Source of the DNA: Styela clava
Taxonomy: Eukaryota; Chordata; Ascidiacea; Stolidobranchia; Styelidae
DNA length: 64,000 nucleotides
Assembly: GCF_964204865.1 (NCBI RefSeq)
Contig: NC_135255.1
Coordinates: 8,585,135-8,649,134 of the forward strand
Reading direction: 5' to 3'
Position 1 is the stretch's first letter. Each line of letters starts with the position of its first letter. The translations under genes and the position numbers were made by a program. The notes under the pieces are model-generated. The model was not told where the DNA came from. It did no database searches and saw only the letters and a list, made by a program, of their open reading frames with translations. Below, in pieces: positions 42,826 through 55,600 of this stretch.

Positions 42826-43050
42826 AAATATCATATCAGACTTGCCATTTCTCGTCCAACCCTACAATTGCTATTTAGCACTCTGTGGTAGTGTTCAGTT
42901 TTGTGAAGTGAAAATAGTTTGCTTAATAATCATGGTCAAATCATCTGAATTGTTCTTAAATTGCATGTCATCATCTTCATCTCAGTTCAACTTAAAACTA
43001 GACAAGAGGTCAATGAACTTTCGCGTCAATTAACATTATTACCTGATTTT

Positions 43051-43056
43051 AATAAA
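43051..43056 (+). terminator. Polyadenylation signal AATAAA for DUS3L
   Basis: First AATAAA on the plus strand after the DUS3L stop, giving a 3' UTR of about 230-250 bases. Confidence 0.6.
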
Positions 43057-43506
43057 TAGCTCAGGAGTTTTTTACAATACGAGTTTGCCAAATATTTAAT
43101 TCAGTGTCTGCCATTGTATTATGTGATTTTATTACTGCTTTTCCTCAATTATTGTTATCTCATGGATTTTACAAGCGTTTAATTCATTTTATCTTTCCTG
43201 ACTCAACGTTATCTCACAAATAAGTTACAGATTGATTTTTGCCAGCTATTTATCGCATGAATATCAGACATAAATATATATCCTGCAAGGATAACGACAA
43301 GGGTTACTGCTGTCTGCTGATATTAAAAAATGCATCATTATGATATTAGTTAACACTCGAGCAATATTATTGTATGCATGCCTATCCATAGATCGTTTTA
43401 GAAGGTTTTACTTGGTATCACAATTCACAACTTTATTACGGTAATAACAAGATTTTCTTTGATTAATTTGGTGCAGGTGTTGGCGGGATTGTAACTTACT
43501 GTAGGT

Positions 43507-46500
43507 ATGGCATCGAAGGGTGCTCTTGTGGTCCATGGACTTGTTATATTATTCTTTTTGACCGGACTTTACGATGTTTTACTGAATGTGGAAGAGAATG
43601 CATGTGAGATGTCATATATGTTTGAGCATCCCGAATACAAACAGGTATATTTTTCTGTTGATTAGTCTTTTAAACTTGTTTTCATGAAGTAGAAAATCTA
43701 ATTATAACTCGACCACTTCTGATCAAAATTAATTCAAATTTGTTATGCTCAACTAATATTATGACCTTGAATTGTTCATGTATGCCATTTGGATTTAAAA
43801 TATTCTGAGGTTAAACAAGATATGCATGTTGTGTGCAAATCGCACAACTACGGTATGTCTTTGGCCTATGTCTCACTCCTAAGTCTGATGCCTCTGCATT
43901 TTGTGACCAAGGTATATTTGGCAACTTTTGACATAAATTGTGTAAAATTTCAATCAGATCTAAAAATTCGTAACTAATAAATTATGTCCCAAAAACAATC
44001 ATCTGCTGACTGCTGTCATATTGTTTGACTATAATGATTTTGACTTTTCAGATTCCAATGGACAACGATATAACAACCAAATACCCAAGATATGGTTTAT
44101 ATTTGTATGGTGAAGGACAATATTTCAAGGTGGTCTCTCAGTTGCATCTGGAAGGAATACCGGTCCTGTATATACCTGGGAATGGTGGAAGCAAAAATCA
44201 AGTAAGTTCTCTTCATTGCTGACTTGACGATAATGTTTATGGTTCTACATGTTTAAATAAAGTTTGTATTTTCAGATTAGTTGAGAGATTACAATCTGCT
44301 TCAGTGAAATTCAGTAATCATGAAAATTGGAGACAGATTTTTGCAAGGAAAGCAGTAATATATTGTAAAGTACAGGTTCGTCGCAGTGACAGTACAGATA
44401 CAGTTAATATGTTACTTGTGTTGAATGATCGAAAAATAGAATATTATATACTGAAACAGTTAAGATATGAGTCCTCCCCCCCCCCCCCCCCAGGATATTA
44501 CGGATATTGTTTGACTGGCGATGGGGCTTTATGTTTTGAACTCGCCGAAGTACAGGAGACTGAAGAAAGCAGTTTGAAAAAGTGATACAAAGATTTAGAC
44601 ACAATTTAGTTAAAAGGTCAGTTTGGTTTTATGTTTTCATTGTCAAAATAAAGAAAATTATTCAGTTTGAGGCTTCAGTAATAAAAAGTGAGAATAAGAA
44701 AGAATATTTTACTTCAAATTTGACTGTTTTTGAATAATTGTTAAATGAATACTTTATTGAGAGTGTAATAGAATATTGGGTACTCCTGTAGTATGCGAAC
44801 TAAGATGGCGGGCACCGGAACGTAGTATGTGTACCAGGCTAGAGTTAGGCCATAATTTTATTCCAATTGCCCTTATTTTAGTTCTATTACGAGTTCAGGG
44901 ACTAGCCAAGTGACTCCTGTAGTATTTGTACCTGAAATTATGGACTAACCCTAATTTTGTTCACATACTACAGGAGTAGCAAATATTTTGTATCGAGTCT
45001 TTCCCTCCCTTAATTTAGTTCTTTTTTATACATCACTTTTTCACATCTTTCACTCTGTGCTCATGTACCCCCGATATCTATGGGATTACAACTTTTGGAG
45101 GATCTGAATCTTTTCATTTCAGCATTTCTCAATCAATTTATCACATCTTGGGTAAGGTGGTGAATTTGGTAATAGAAGCTTAGATGTGTAACCTACAGTG
45201 CCAACATAGTTACCGTAATTCCAGTAAATTTTCTAAAGAATGGTTACAAATAAACATACCATTTTGTGGAAAAAAATTGTCATTCATCATTTAATAATTT
45301 TATTGTTATTGGTTTGGTAATTTAGTGGATTCTATTCATTCGTATTAAATTATATTGTTCTCTGTATTTTGTAACATTAAAGCATGATCTTCCTTTCAGT
45401 GTAGATCAGTAGCCTCCTTTCTTCTAAGAAAAGCAGAGGATAGAAAATGGGATCCTCATTTCAATGTTTTCACTGTTGATTTAAACGAAGAATTTGTGGC
45501 TTTTTATGGCGGTACATTGATGGACCAAGTGAGTTATATAGATATGCATTATGATGAAATGGAATAGCATATCGACTATCAAGCTTAGTGATTTTGATTG
45601 TGGTCACTACTCACTGGCCATGTATTGGATTAGTAAATATCAACTACGATTTGGTTTTGTTTAGAAAATATACAGTATAGTGTATACGATTTTACAGTAT
45701 ATCAATTTGATTGTCTATCAAATGATTGTCTTTTGGCTTGTTAAAAATCTGAGTTGTGTTTGAACTACAGTTGAATAGATGAAATTTTCTTATTGTAAAG
45801 AGTTTACAAACTAAATCTTATTTTTAGGCCAATTTTGTCCATCACAGCATCAAAACAATATTGAAGTTATACGAAAGTTCGGAAAACATCAAAACCAAAC
45901 CAAAATCTATAATTTTGGTTGGACATTCAATGGGTGGGATGATTGCACGTGGAGTTTTCACTTTACCAGATTTTGACTCATCTACTGTCAATACGATTTA
46001 CACACTTGCTACTCCGCATGTCCACCCTGTTTTCAGTCTTGATTCTCACATTGCTAATTTTTATCAGTCAGTAAACTTGTTCTGGAAAGAAAATTGTGAA
46101 TCTCTCAAGGTTTGTACAGTATTATCATTTAATGCCTGATAGTGTTATATAATTGTTTTCGCATCGATTTAATTCATATTTGCCTTCGCAGTTAAATAGC
46201 TGACCAGTACGCATTAGTACCGGTATATCTAATAGGATGGGATTTACGGTACATATTTATCCTGGGGCAGAGGAAAGCCGATGAGAAAGCTTAATCATTA
46301 TATAGTAAACCATGGCCTATCGTCCGGTTACTAGTCCATGTCGGGTATGGGATTAGTCAGCCAGTTTTCGCAAGCATGAACTTGATGGTGGAGGAAGCCG
46401 CAACCAGCAGTTACATGCACCACCCTATGGCGGTGAGGCGTACAGCAATCCTCTCGCACATAACCATCCCTGCATGACATTCAAACCTGCTTCCGCGCAG

Positions 46501-49500
46501 GGTAATCACTAATCAGAGATGCGTGATCTGATCAATACACCCAAGTCTAGGGAGTCAAATTGATATTGGTCGATTGATAGGCACAATTGCAGGCACATCA
46601 GCACTAAAAATATTGTGCGGTTGCTGATTTGGCTATGAAGTAAGCCTGGATTGAAAATAAAAAATGTTAACATTTCAGGATGTTACAATATTCTCCGTAT
46701 CAGGAGGTGACAGAGACTTTCAAGTTCATGGAGCAGCTACAAGATTGTCTGCTTGTTCTAATTATTCACTGTCAACTGTCACTACTGCTGTTCCGAGGTT
46801 TTACAGTTTTCTTTTTGTATAAGGTTTTTTTTAAAGAAATTTCCTCAAAGCAAGGTCATGCACACTCACTCAGAAATAATGGAAATTTATTTGTAAGCGA
46901 AGTTAGAAACAACCACTAAGTGCCATGGGCTACTTAGACTATATTCATTGTAGTGTTGCTTTATGTGTTATTGAATACTGATTGATATCATCAGTTTTGA
47001 ATCTGCTTCAAACCAGAATATTTAATCTACCATAGCTACATTTCAAAATTCAATAACACATAATGTTGTCAATGTTGATTGTATCAATTTATGAATGATA
47101 GGTACCATGATAACCTTTAGTTTGTTTCCTGAACTTGTGAAAATATTGTAGTACCTATAGTTGATATGCTTAATGTTGGTAATGGGCTCAAGTGATTTCA
47201 ACTCTATCCTAATATACACTATACACTGTAAAAGCAATTTTGATTTTCACATATGGATATTGGTTTACTTATTGGTTATACTATATCAGCAGAATCCCCA
47301 TTTTTATAGAATTTCCATTTCACAGTTGGTAGCATGTTTTTGCCAATAATTGCATACATCCGGTGAAGTTAAATGACAAGTAGCCTATATTTGAATTTAA
47401 TGTGTCAGGATAGAGAATTAGAAGTTACCACATTATTTCTAAGTCATCTAGCTTTTCTGAAACTGTTGCTGTTTAATAAAATGCAAGTCTCGTGAACTCA
47501 AAAGCACAGATTTGTATCTGTATTGCTTAATGAAGCTCAGTGATTATGTTTTCGTAGTCCTTATTTTGTCATAAATATCCAATCATGTGTTTGTTTTCAG
47601 GGCATGGGTATCAGCTGATCATCAATGTGCTGTATGGTGTAAACAAATTGTTTTAGCTATAACAAGATCTTTCTTTGACATGGTTGATCCAGACACTAAG
47701 CAGATCAGTTATGACCCCAGTGTCCGTTATAAAGCTGTTAAATATCACTTCAAACATAATTCAAATTTACCGAGAGCTCTTACATCAGCGAAGAATTTTA
47801 AAGTGAAACTCTACACTTCACATGCTATGATACCAACCACTGAGATTTACTGGACTTCTGCTACCAGAAAAATTGGTGAAGAGGTGACATATTATTTATA
47901 TGATTTAAAAACTATGCAAAATAAAGGAAAATCATATATTGTTGTAAAGACAACTACCAAATCTGAAAGATGGATACTTGCATGTGCTGAACCAAATTGT
48001 CAACAAGCAACAGACATTTCACCAGAAGCATATCTGACACCAAAATTCAAAGTTGCCAAAATAAATATCACTAAAATGCTTCACCGTGGATTCTCACAGT
48101 TTATTATTAAAACACCGAAACATACTAACACATGTGGACAGGTGGATGCAAATTTCATCAGTTCAGAAGATTTATTGATAAACTACACAGTTACTCATAT
48201 TTTTTCGAACTTATGGACACTCAATCAAGGGTATACTATGAATATCACTGTCGGACAAACTCCTGGAAAATTCTATCATAAAATCAAGCTGAATGGTCTG
48301 TACAGTATTTTTCATGCTTACAAATTCACCCTAATACCCAACAGTAAAACAGCGAAGCCGGCTTTACTTGAAGTTCAATCATCTGACCAATCTTCCTTCA
48401 CATACGCTGAAAATGAAAATATTACTGTTAAATTACATAACACAGAGGAAAATGAGCTTCCAACTCTTCATGTTTACACGGATGGATCAACGGAATATAA
48501 AATCAGAGTGAAGGTTCAATTTGTGCAACTGTTAGGGCAAATACTCAGATTCCATGGTTCTGTTTTGCCAACAATGTTTGCCTTGAATGCAATGCTTGCA
48601 ATTAGCTATCAGTTAAAAATTCTTTTATCCGAAGGAAAGTGCCTTTCAACTACAGAAGCTCATGGTATATCAGCTAAACCATACAAAATACAACCCTTTG
48701 TTAATTTAGTGAAGAAATTGTATACCTATGAATGGTTTTATGTTGCATGGCATAATCTTGGTCTTCCCGTACCAGATGCATTTAGAATGGACAATGAATT
48801 TGCAATATGGTTTGCATTGATGCCGCTAGTTACGTTCTTGTTTGGTGCAGAGCTATATGCTATCATACTTCTAATGCAAACTAAAGTTATTAAATTTTTT
48901 GGAAATCAATTCTACCGATCTACGAAACTGTCATCTATTGAGGATTGGAGGCCAACCATAGTTTCTTCAACTGCACATTCTGTTGTTTTGGCAATCTTAG
49001 GGGCTCAGTGCAGTGGTTTTGCATTTGCTTATATATTATTATTGAATTTTGTTGATCTTTGTGCCTTTTCTTCTATACCATCTGTCAAACCAAGTAAAGA
49101 AACTCAGAAAGCGGAAAATGGAAATTTGAAAAAATCTGAAGATAATGGAGTAACTGATGCAAAAAAAGCAAACGAAATCCATGAATTGGTCGAGTTGGAT
49201 TCTAGAGCAACCAATTTTAATTTAAAGTTGTCGATGCATCAAATGTGGTTGATTCTTACTCTGCTATCAACACCGACTATTGTTGCTTGGATCAAGGGAT
49301 ACAGGTATGACTTTACTACTTAAATTTGTTTGTGGATGTATATATATAAGATAAGTTTATGACTAGAATCAATTTAGTGAATATTTTGTTGAAGTTGCAC
49401 TGGTTTGCTATGATTGATACATATTAATATTATCGTGTAACATGACAACTCTCTGATCTTGGTATACAGGCTCTTTACCAACTAGACATAGAAAAATTTG

Positions 49501-50061
49501 TTGTGAATAATAAAATTTTATCAAATAAAGGTAATACTACTTGCAACCTAACCTGTGATGTCCCTGACTCTATGGCCTCTAATGATGTAACATATACACA
49601 ATCAGAGACATAGACTCGACTATCAACTCGTTAACCTTTGATTACATTTGACTGTGGGAAGTTGGAATCAACAACTCACACGAGACCTAAATTCCAACTT
49701 TATTTCTTTCAGCATCGATGCCGAAACACAATTTCAAAAAATTCTGAGTTTGTAAATGCAGTGCGGTTGTGTCTTTTCTTCTCTTTTTTATCTTAATATG
49801 CCTATTTTTTTCTTTAGCTCCAGAGCAGGGGATCCAATGCTGGCATCTATGATATTTGGATCGATTCTCTTTCTACTTCATAGACAACAAGATGCTTCAC
49901 TACTACCGTCATTATCTAGAAAAATAGTTTGTAGGTTTCTGTACCCTGTAACTATTCTAGCTTCAATGGTTTGTCTTCATTCTATTCACAGGTTGCCTTA
50001 CTTTCTTTTATCTTTCATGTCAATTTATGTTGCTATGCAGTATGTTGGAAAAGAGACTTAG
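43507..50061 (+). CDS. PGAP1: GPI inositol-deacylase PGAP1, complete
   Basis: Seven exons: 43507-43644, 44052-44201, 45400-45528, 45828-46109, 46679-46797, 47601-49304 and 49818-50061. All borders are GT/AG and phases agree: 922 codons including stop, the same size as human PGAP1. The enzyme sits in the ER membrane and removes the inositol acyl chain from GPI anchors, which promotes ER exit of GPI proteins. Exon 1 has the N-terminal membrane helix and ENACEMSYMFEHPEY. Exon 2 has LYLYGEGQY and IPVLYIPGN. Exon 3 ends the LNEEFVAFYGG block. Exon 4 holds the lipase motif GHSMGG with catalytic Ser173, then TLATPH. Exon 6 starts with WVSADHQCAVWCKQ, the likely catalytic Asp-His region, and contains a beta-rich lumenal part and membrane helices. 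Exon 7 has the last helices. Intron 2 carries a MITE and intron 4 a SINE. Confidence 0.95.
44778..44977. mobile_element. MITE, family A (long form), in PGAP1 intron 2
   Basis: Left GGGTACTCCTGTAGTATG, right CATACTACAGGAGTA. Left arm contains AAGATGGCGGGCACC; core TTAGTTCTATTACGAGTTCA and AGCCAAGTGACTCC. The right arm is shorter than in other copies, lacking the GATGGCGG complement, so it is internally deleted. Confidence 0.8.
46222..46512 (-). repeat. Diverged tRNA-derived SINE in PGAP1 intron 4
   Basis: Aligns to the 20848-21189 SINE along most of its length (ATATTTATCCTGGGG tail side, AGGAAAGCCGATGAG, CGTCCGGTTACTAGTCC, GATGGTGGAGGAAGCCG, CATAACCATCCCTGCATG). The head is eroded and the B box is mutated, so it is an old inactive copy. 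Confidence 0.8.
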
Positions 50062-50175
50062 TTTCAATTTAAAACCTCAAGCTTGAAATTTTAAAATGGC
50101 TTACACCATCTCTACTCCATTTTGACAACTAGATCAATATCTATTACAATACACCATATTTTATAGAAATATTAC

Positions 50176-50181
50176 AATAAA
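50176..50181 (+). terminator. Polyadenylation signal AATAAA for PGAP1
   Basis: Lies about 115 bases after the PGAP1 stop codon. Confidence 0.6.
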
Positions 50182-50189
50182 TCAATATG

Positions 50190-52640
50190 CTCAATGAAAC
50201 TAACTAAATCAATTTTTTCATCATTCTTGTTCGAGCCCATTGTTTATTATGATGAAGATCTAAAAGATCTTTGAATTTCTATAATATTGTATTGTGAATA
50301 TTTACAAGTGGTTTCATTTTAAGAGATCCAACCAAATCATTACAAAATAAGCGTATCATTTAGTACAAAATTAGGAATTATTGAAGAATTCAATTTATTA
50401 CAATGTTTTATTTATTTTTAAAAAAATTCAACTTTTTTTTTAAATTAGATTTCAAAATGATTTTTGTGAAAATAATCCCCATTTTGTCAGAGAATTTTGG
50501 GTTTATCTTTTTTGTAACAAAATTAAGCACTTTCAAAATCAAGATATGAGATGTGAGTGAATTTAATAGTAAAAATTTCTAATGCCAAAGTATTTAATGT
50601 TTTTAAATCCCATCTACTTCTCTCTTATTATGAAGTACCAAAAATAATCTAATACCTTCTATCACTTTATTGTATATCATGAACATAATATTAAAATCAA
50701 ATCATCCTATTTAATTAGTATTATGTGCTATATTTTCATTTTTTATAACTTGAAGCATGATTTTGAAGTAGGTAGTTGATTTATGAACAGAAATGCACTT
50801 TTTGATTTTGTAGCAATGGCTAGTCTTATATGAAATGTCCTTCTATTAGTGAACCATTCTTGGGTTTAAGACCTGTTTCATTTTTATACGGAAAAGTTTT
50901 TTTTTTAAAAGCCGTTTTTTTGCCACAAAACGGCACCAAATAAATGATTTTTTCTACTGAACTAAAATGACCATGCTTAAAATACCCTGTGACTTAGAAC
51001 ATACATCCCAAATGGTTTATTAAATTTGAATGCTGTATAAAAACAAAATTTATTTTACTTAGTAATATGCGAGGTGTGTTACCAACTTTTATAACACTGT
51101 AATTGAAGTGAATCTGTAACTGTAACTTGTGGAACTTTGGTATAAATTGTCCGATTTGATACTCCTGTGCTTTTTCAATAGGATTTTATATATATAAAAA
51201 AAGTGGTTTGAAATCTTTTGGGGCTTCGTACATGTCATATCACAAGCCTGGCAATGATTACATTTTCTGTGAGATGTTGCACGTACCATGACTAGTCATT
51301 GTTTGCGGTAGGATGTTCTAAACCTTTATAATATGATAATCCATGTTTATTCCAATGATTTTTGATACTTTTTTCTCTATGCATTAATTATTTTAATTAA
51401 CAATTCTGCTGTAATCATTTTTGCAAAATTAAGGTAATCATTAATTAAGGTAAACTGTTTCACAATGTAGTATTCTTTGATAGCACGAATAAAATGACAC
51501 ATCTTCATGGTGATTTGATTTAGAAATGCAGGATGGGCTCCAAAAACATTACGTCCTGATTATCCTCTCTTAGGCTTTTTTCTTGCGGTACACCATAACC
51601 TAACTGTTGGCAAACTTAAATTCTTCTAGTTTGTAAATGGCGTACTGAATAAAAACAGAGAAGCCTTTGTAAACTTTTATTTATTTTTAGTCCTCTGCTA
51701 TCGACCAAATTTTTGTAGACTGTGGTGTGTGATAGAATGGGAAATTTCGACTAGAATGTAGATATTAATTTCTTCGTTTTTCAATCTTTGCAGTCGGATA
51801 CCACTGATCTCCTCATATTTATAAAAAAAATCAGCTTTCAATGAAACGATTTCGTGTACGGTTCAATTTAGGTTGTATGTCTTGACCTAGATGGAAATCT
51901 AGACCTAGATGGAATTGATTGACGATTTTGAGGGCAGAATATAATTCTTCCTCCGCCGCGTCGGGATTTATGAAACCTTTTGACAGTGGTAGGATTCAGG
52001 GGATTCGCTCGAACCCGTTATTTTTTGTTGTTGTTTCATACGTTAGCAGCAGTGGGCAAGGTTTTGGGGACCAGGGGCCAAAAATTTTGCCCACCTAGAT
52101 CGACGGGCCATGGAAGTGACATTTTATGAACAATATTTGCGGTGTTATAGAAGCAAAAGTGGAAAACGATAAGCTTCGTGCCAAAACTAAATTTAATTGC
52201 AATCTCAACAAATTCCTGAGCTGTTTTTTTTAGCTTAAACGAACTGCATTAGGGGGCTAAACGCATCGTAGCTGACAATATTCATAGCGATGTAGTTGGC
52301 GTTTCAAAAAATATGTAATTGATATACGATTGTAATGCAGCCTACGCAGGAATACATACATTTTCTGGTATGACAGAATGAGATGACCTGTTATTAATGA
52401 GTTCGATACAAAATTTCTACCACTTCCCATTTAAAAACGCGATTTGAGTATCAAAAGTGTAGGCAACTGATTACAAATCCTTTTTTTCTTGCCCCCGTTA
52501 TATTAATATAATTATATAAAATTATCAAGGATGTGTTACATAAGCTGTAGTCGCGCATCTGATGAATCACACCCATTCAATAGAGACGCTATTTAATATG
52601 TTTATTTTATAACTCCTTATTTTGATGCGTTGTTTATTTA
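50190..52640. other. No confident gene; should contain the first exon(s) of the lectin gene
   Basis: AT-rich, with no clear repeat family. The first recognised exon of the next gene (52646) needs an upstream exon ending in phase 1 and encoding a start and signal peptide. I searched for an ATG plus a hydrophobic run plus GT donor and found none I trust. Confidence 0.4.
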
Positions 52641-52645
52641 TATAG

Positions 52646-55600
52646 ATTCGATTAACGATTCCTCACTTGTCTGTCCCGAATTATTCAACAAGAATATACA
52701 AATGTATTGCATAGAAATAAACTCACGCAAGATTTGTATTGCCGGATACAAGGATGCAGGTAATAAACGGAAAAGATATTATGAAATAAATGATAATCGC
52801 GATTTTTACATTGGAACGTTTGGTGAGCTCAAATAGTCTAATCGCATCAATTGGGAAGGGCTCGATCGCCCTAACAACAAAACTTACTATTTTTTATTTT
52901 CTAATGTTAATGACTTCCCATATTATACTAAGGGAATAGAGCTAAGCTTATTAATTTGTATATATTATATTTTGTCTGATTTTCAAAGATTATGTTAAGA
53001 AGAATGAAGAATTTATTTGGATGTAACATCTTCATATGTTCTATATTGATCATCGCGTTTCTGGGTAACACACATTGATTATATATATATTTAATGTAGG
53101 TACTGAAATGTATTTTAACTGTATATATGTACTCTAGTCGTGAATTGGATAAGGTAGACATCGATCAATTTGCATTATAAGGAGGCAAAATTAGCATTCG
53201 ATTATAGAAAAGAAACTGAAACCATAAACTAGGCAAATGTAATGCGCAACTTTTGCATGTGAAAATCCTTATTTCTCCTTCATTAATTTTAGTTTCCGAG
53301 TCACACAGTAGTTCTATGCCCGTCTCCACATACACAAAAAATTGGGACGCAACGAATTTGAAATGGATCGTTCCAGTAGTTTACTGTAAGTTTTTTTTAC
53401 ATCTTACAATATTTAGTTCTATTCCGTTTAACATTTCTGTTCCTTTTAGAGTTAGACGGTTGAATTTCTTTTCCCCCAGTTCCAAAACATTTGAAAAAGT
53501 CGGTTCTATGCGGGGATGTGTCAAACTTTTCTGCTTCATGGGGCAAGTTTCTGAAAATGATGCCTCTTATACCGAACTTCAAAAGTAATTTGGGAAATAA
53601 ATAAATTTTAGATGTTATAAATAATTCTAAATGAATTGAAAGTCAAGTAAGAGTGAAATGGTTGTATTGTTATTCTTTAAATCATCAAACTGAACCACTA
53701 ATTCACCCCTAAAATGTGGGTTCTATGTATTTTTAAAACCGAAGTAAAAAATAGGAAAATTCTTTTGCCAGTTTTGACAGAATTATGGACTTTTATAATT
53801 ACGACAGTAGGTCGGTAACTCGAAATTAGGACTTGGAAATCGAAACATAATCGGTTTCCAATACAAACAACTAACTACAAATTCGAACCCGTGTGCATAT
53901 ATATATATGTGTATATGTGTATATGATATAATTATTTTTGATATTTGTATTCTTTTGATTGATTTTGATCCAACTTAGATTAATGATGACTAAAGAGTGG
54001 AAAGCTTAATCATCATGTCCGTCTGGTATAATTTGTTTACTATATAAAACTCGCATTGGGGTTCTTAAGCTTGAACATTATGTTTTTTAAACTATTATCG
54101 AACGCGAAGTGTACATATATATATCGATTTAATAAAGTGCATTGTTGTAGGGTGATAGTTGTTGTCGGGTATAATCGCTTTTTTCGAATCAATCGTAAAT
54201 TTTCATTACTCGAAGATGTCCCACTACTGTGGTATAACTAATATAAGGGTTTTTAATTCTTTTTTATTACTATAATACATATTTATGGACTTATCATAAA
54301 CTCAAATTGTACGAAAGCAGGTTCTTGCGCATACCACTAGCTACGTATCTCATAATGATTCAACAACTAAAGTTTTTTTTTGCATTTAAAGAAAAAAGCT
54401 GAGAACCACTGCTCTAAGGGGACACTCTTCCAGTATTCCTGTACCAATGCGCGATCTTCGTGTCCATGTATTTGAGTATTGCTCTTTATGTATATGATAT
54501 GTATATCGTTATTAAAACTACAAACAAATTTCAGCTTCTACCAACTTTCCTATTCAACACGGATTATTATTTCAAGGAATAGTTGATGAATTAGCAGCAA
54601 TTACATGCATAGACCTTCAATTAAGAACGGTGGAACCAACTGGAGAAAATTATTTACTTTTAAATGAATTTGTTGGTAGTACTCTATGCGAGTAAGTTTG
54701 TATTATATAATCAGATTTTATTCCCACATTTAATCTAGTGCTAAAATCAGTTTTTGAATTGAACAGTTATGATAGAATTCAATGACGCTGTTACGAATTT
54801 ATTACCCAAACGCTCACAGACACTACTAAATCGTTTGCTTCGTTTTACGCTGCACGATTGTGAATGCTAGTTCTAGTACTATATATTTGCTAAGTGCTAT
54901 AGTTGACGATAGGCCTATTTTTAAATTTGCTTAATTTCAAAAATGCCTCAAACTGTATATATCGCTTCGTTTAATTAAGGCCGGAATACTTTGGGAGAAG
55001 GTTCACCGGAAAAAACGATGTTAAATGGGGCAGTCAATGCACTGAATTACAAGTTCGAAGAATCTTTTACGCCCATTTGGGGATGTACTATGAACATCAA
55101 AGAAGCGATAGAAGCTCGCATGTGGTTTTTAATCCATCTGGGGCATGTAAGTGAATTATATTGAGACGATTTTTCAGCAGTAACAAAATTTACAACGGTT
55201 TAGATTTCCATATTCCATATATATATAATGCTTGTCATAGAATAATGTGTGAGTGAAATTTATTTAAAAATCATTTATTTGCAGCTGGAAACTTGATTGA
55301 TGTACCTTTCCGCCCACCTAGTACGTATCATACTCCCTACGATCTTGAATCTTTTATGAGCGTGCCTTCTGTACAAGGAGTAAGCGTTTTTGGTTTGCCT
55401 CCTGACGGTTCGTCACAATGTCTAGTATTGCAGGAGAATGGCAACCTATCAGAATTGGACGAATATCATATGCTTCAACTCTACTTCCATCGAGACTGTC
55501 CAAGTAAGAAACGTCTTTATATAATTTCTTTTACTACGAAAACACTTGATTTGTATAAAATTACTTCCATATCTTCGCAAGTTTTCGTGTTGTGTGTAGG

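Noticed and set aside
44304-44585. 93-codon frame in PGAP1 intron 2
   Set aside because: Contains a poly-C run and no recognised motif; PGAP1 exons 2 and 3 join in phase without it.
47043-47349. Short frames within PGAP1 intron 5
   Set aside because: Lie between exons that splice in phase, with no motif.
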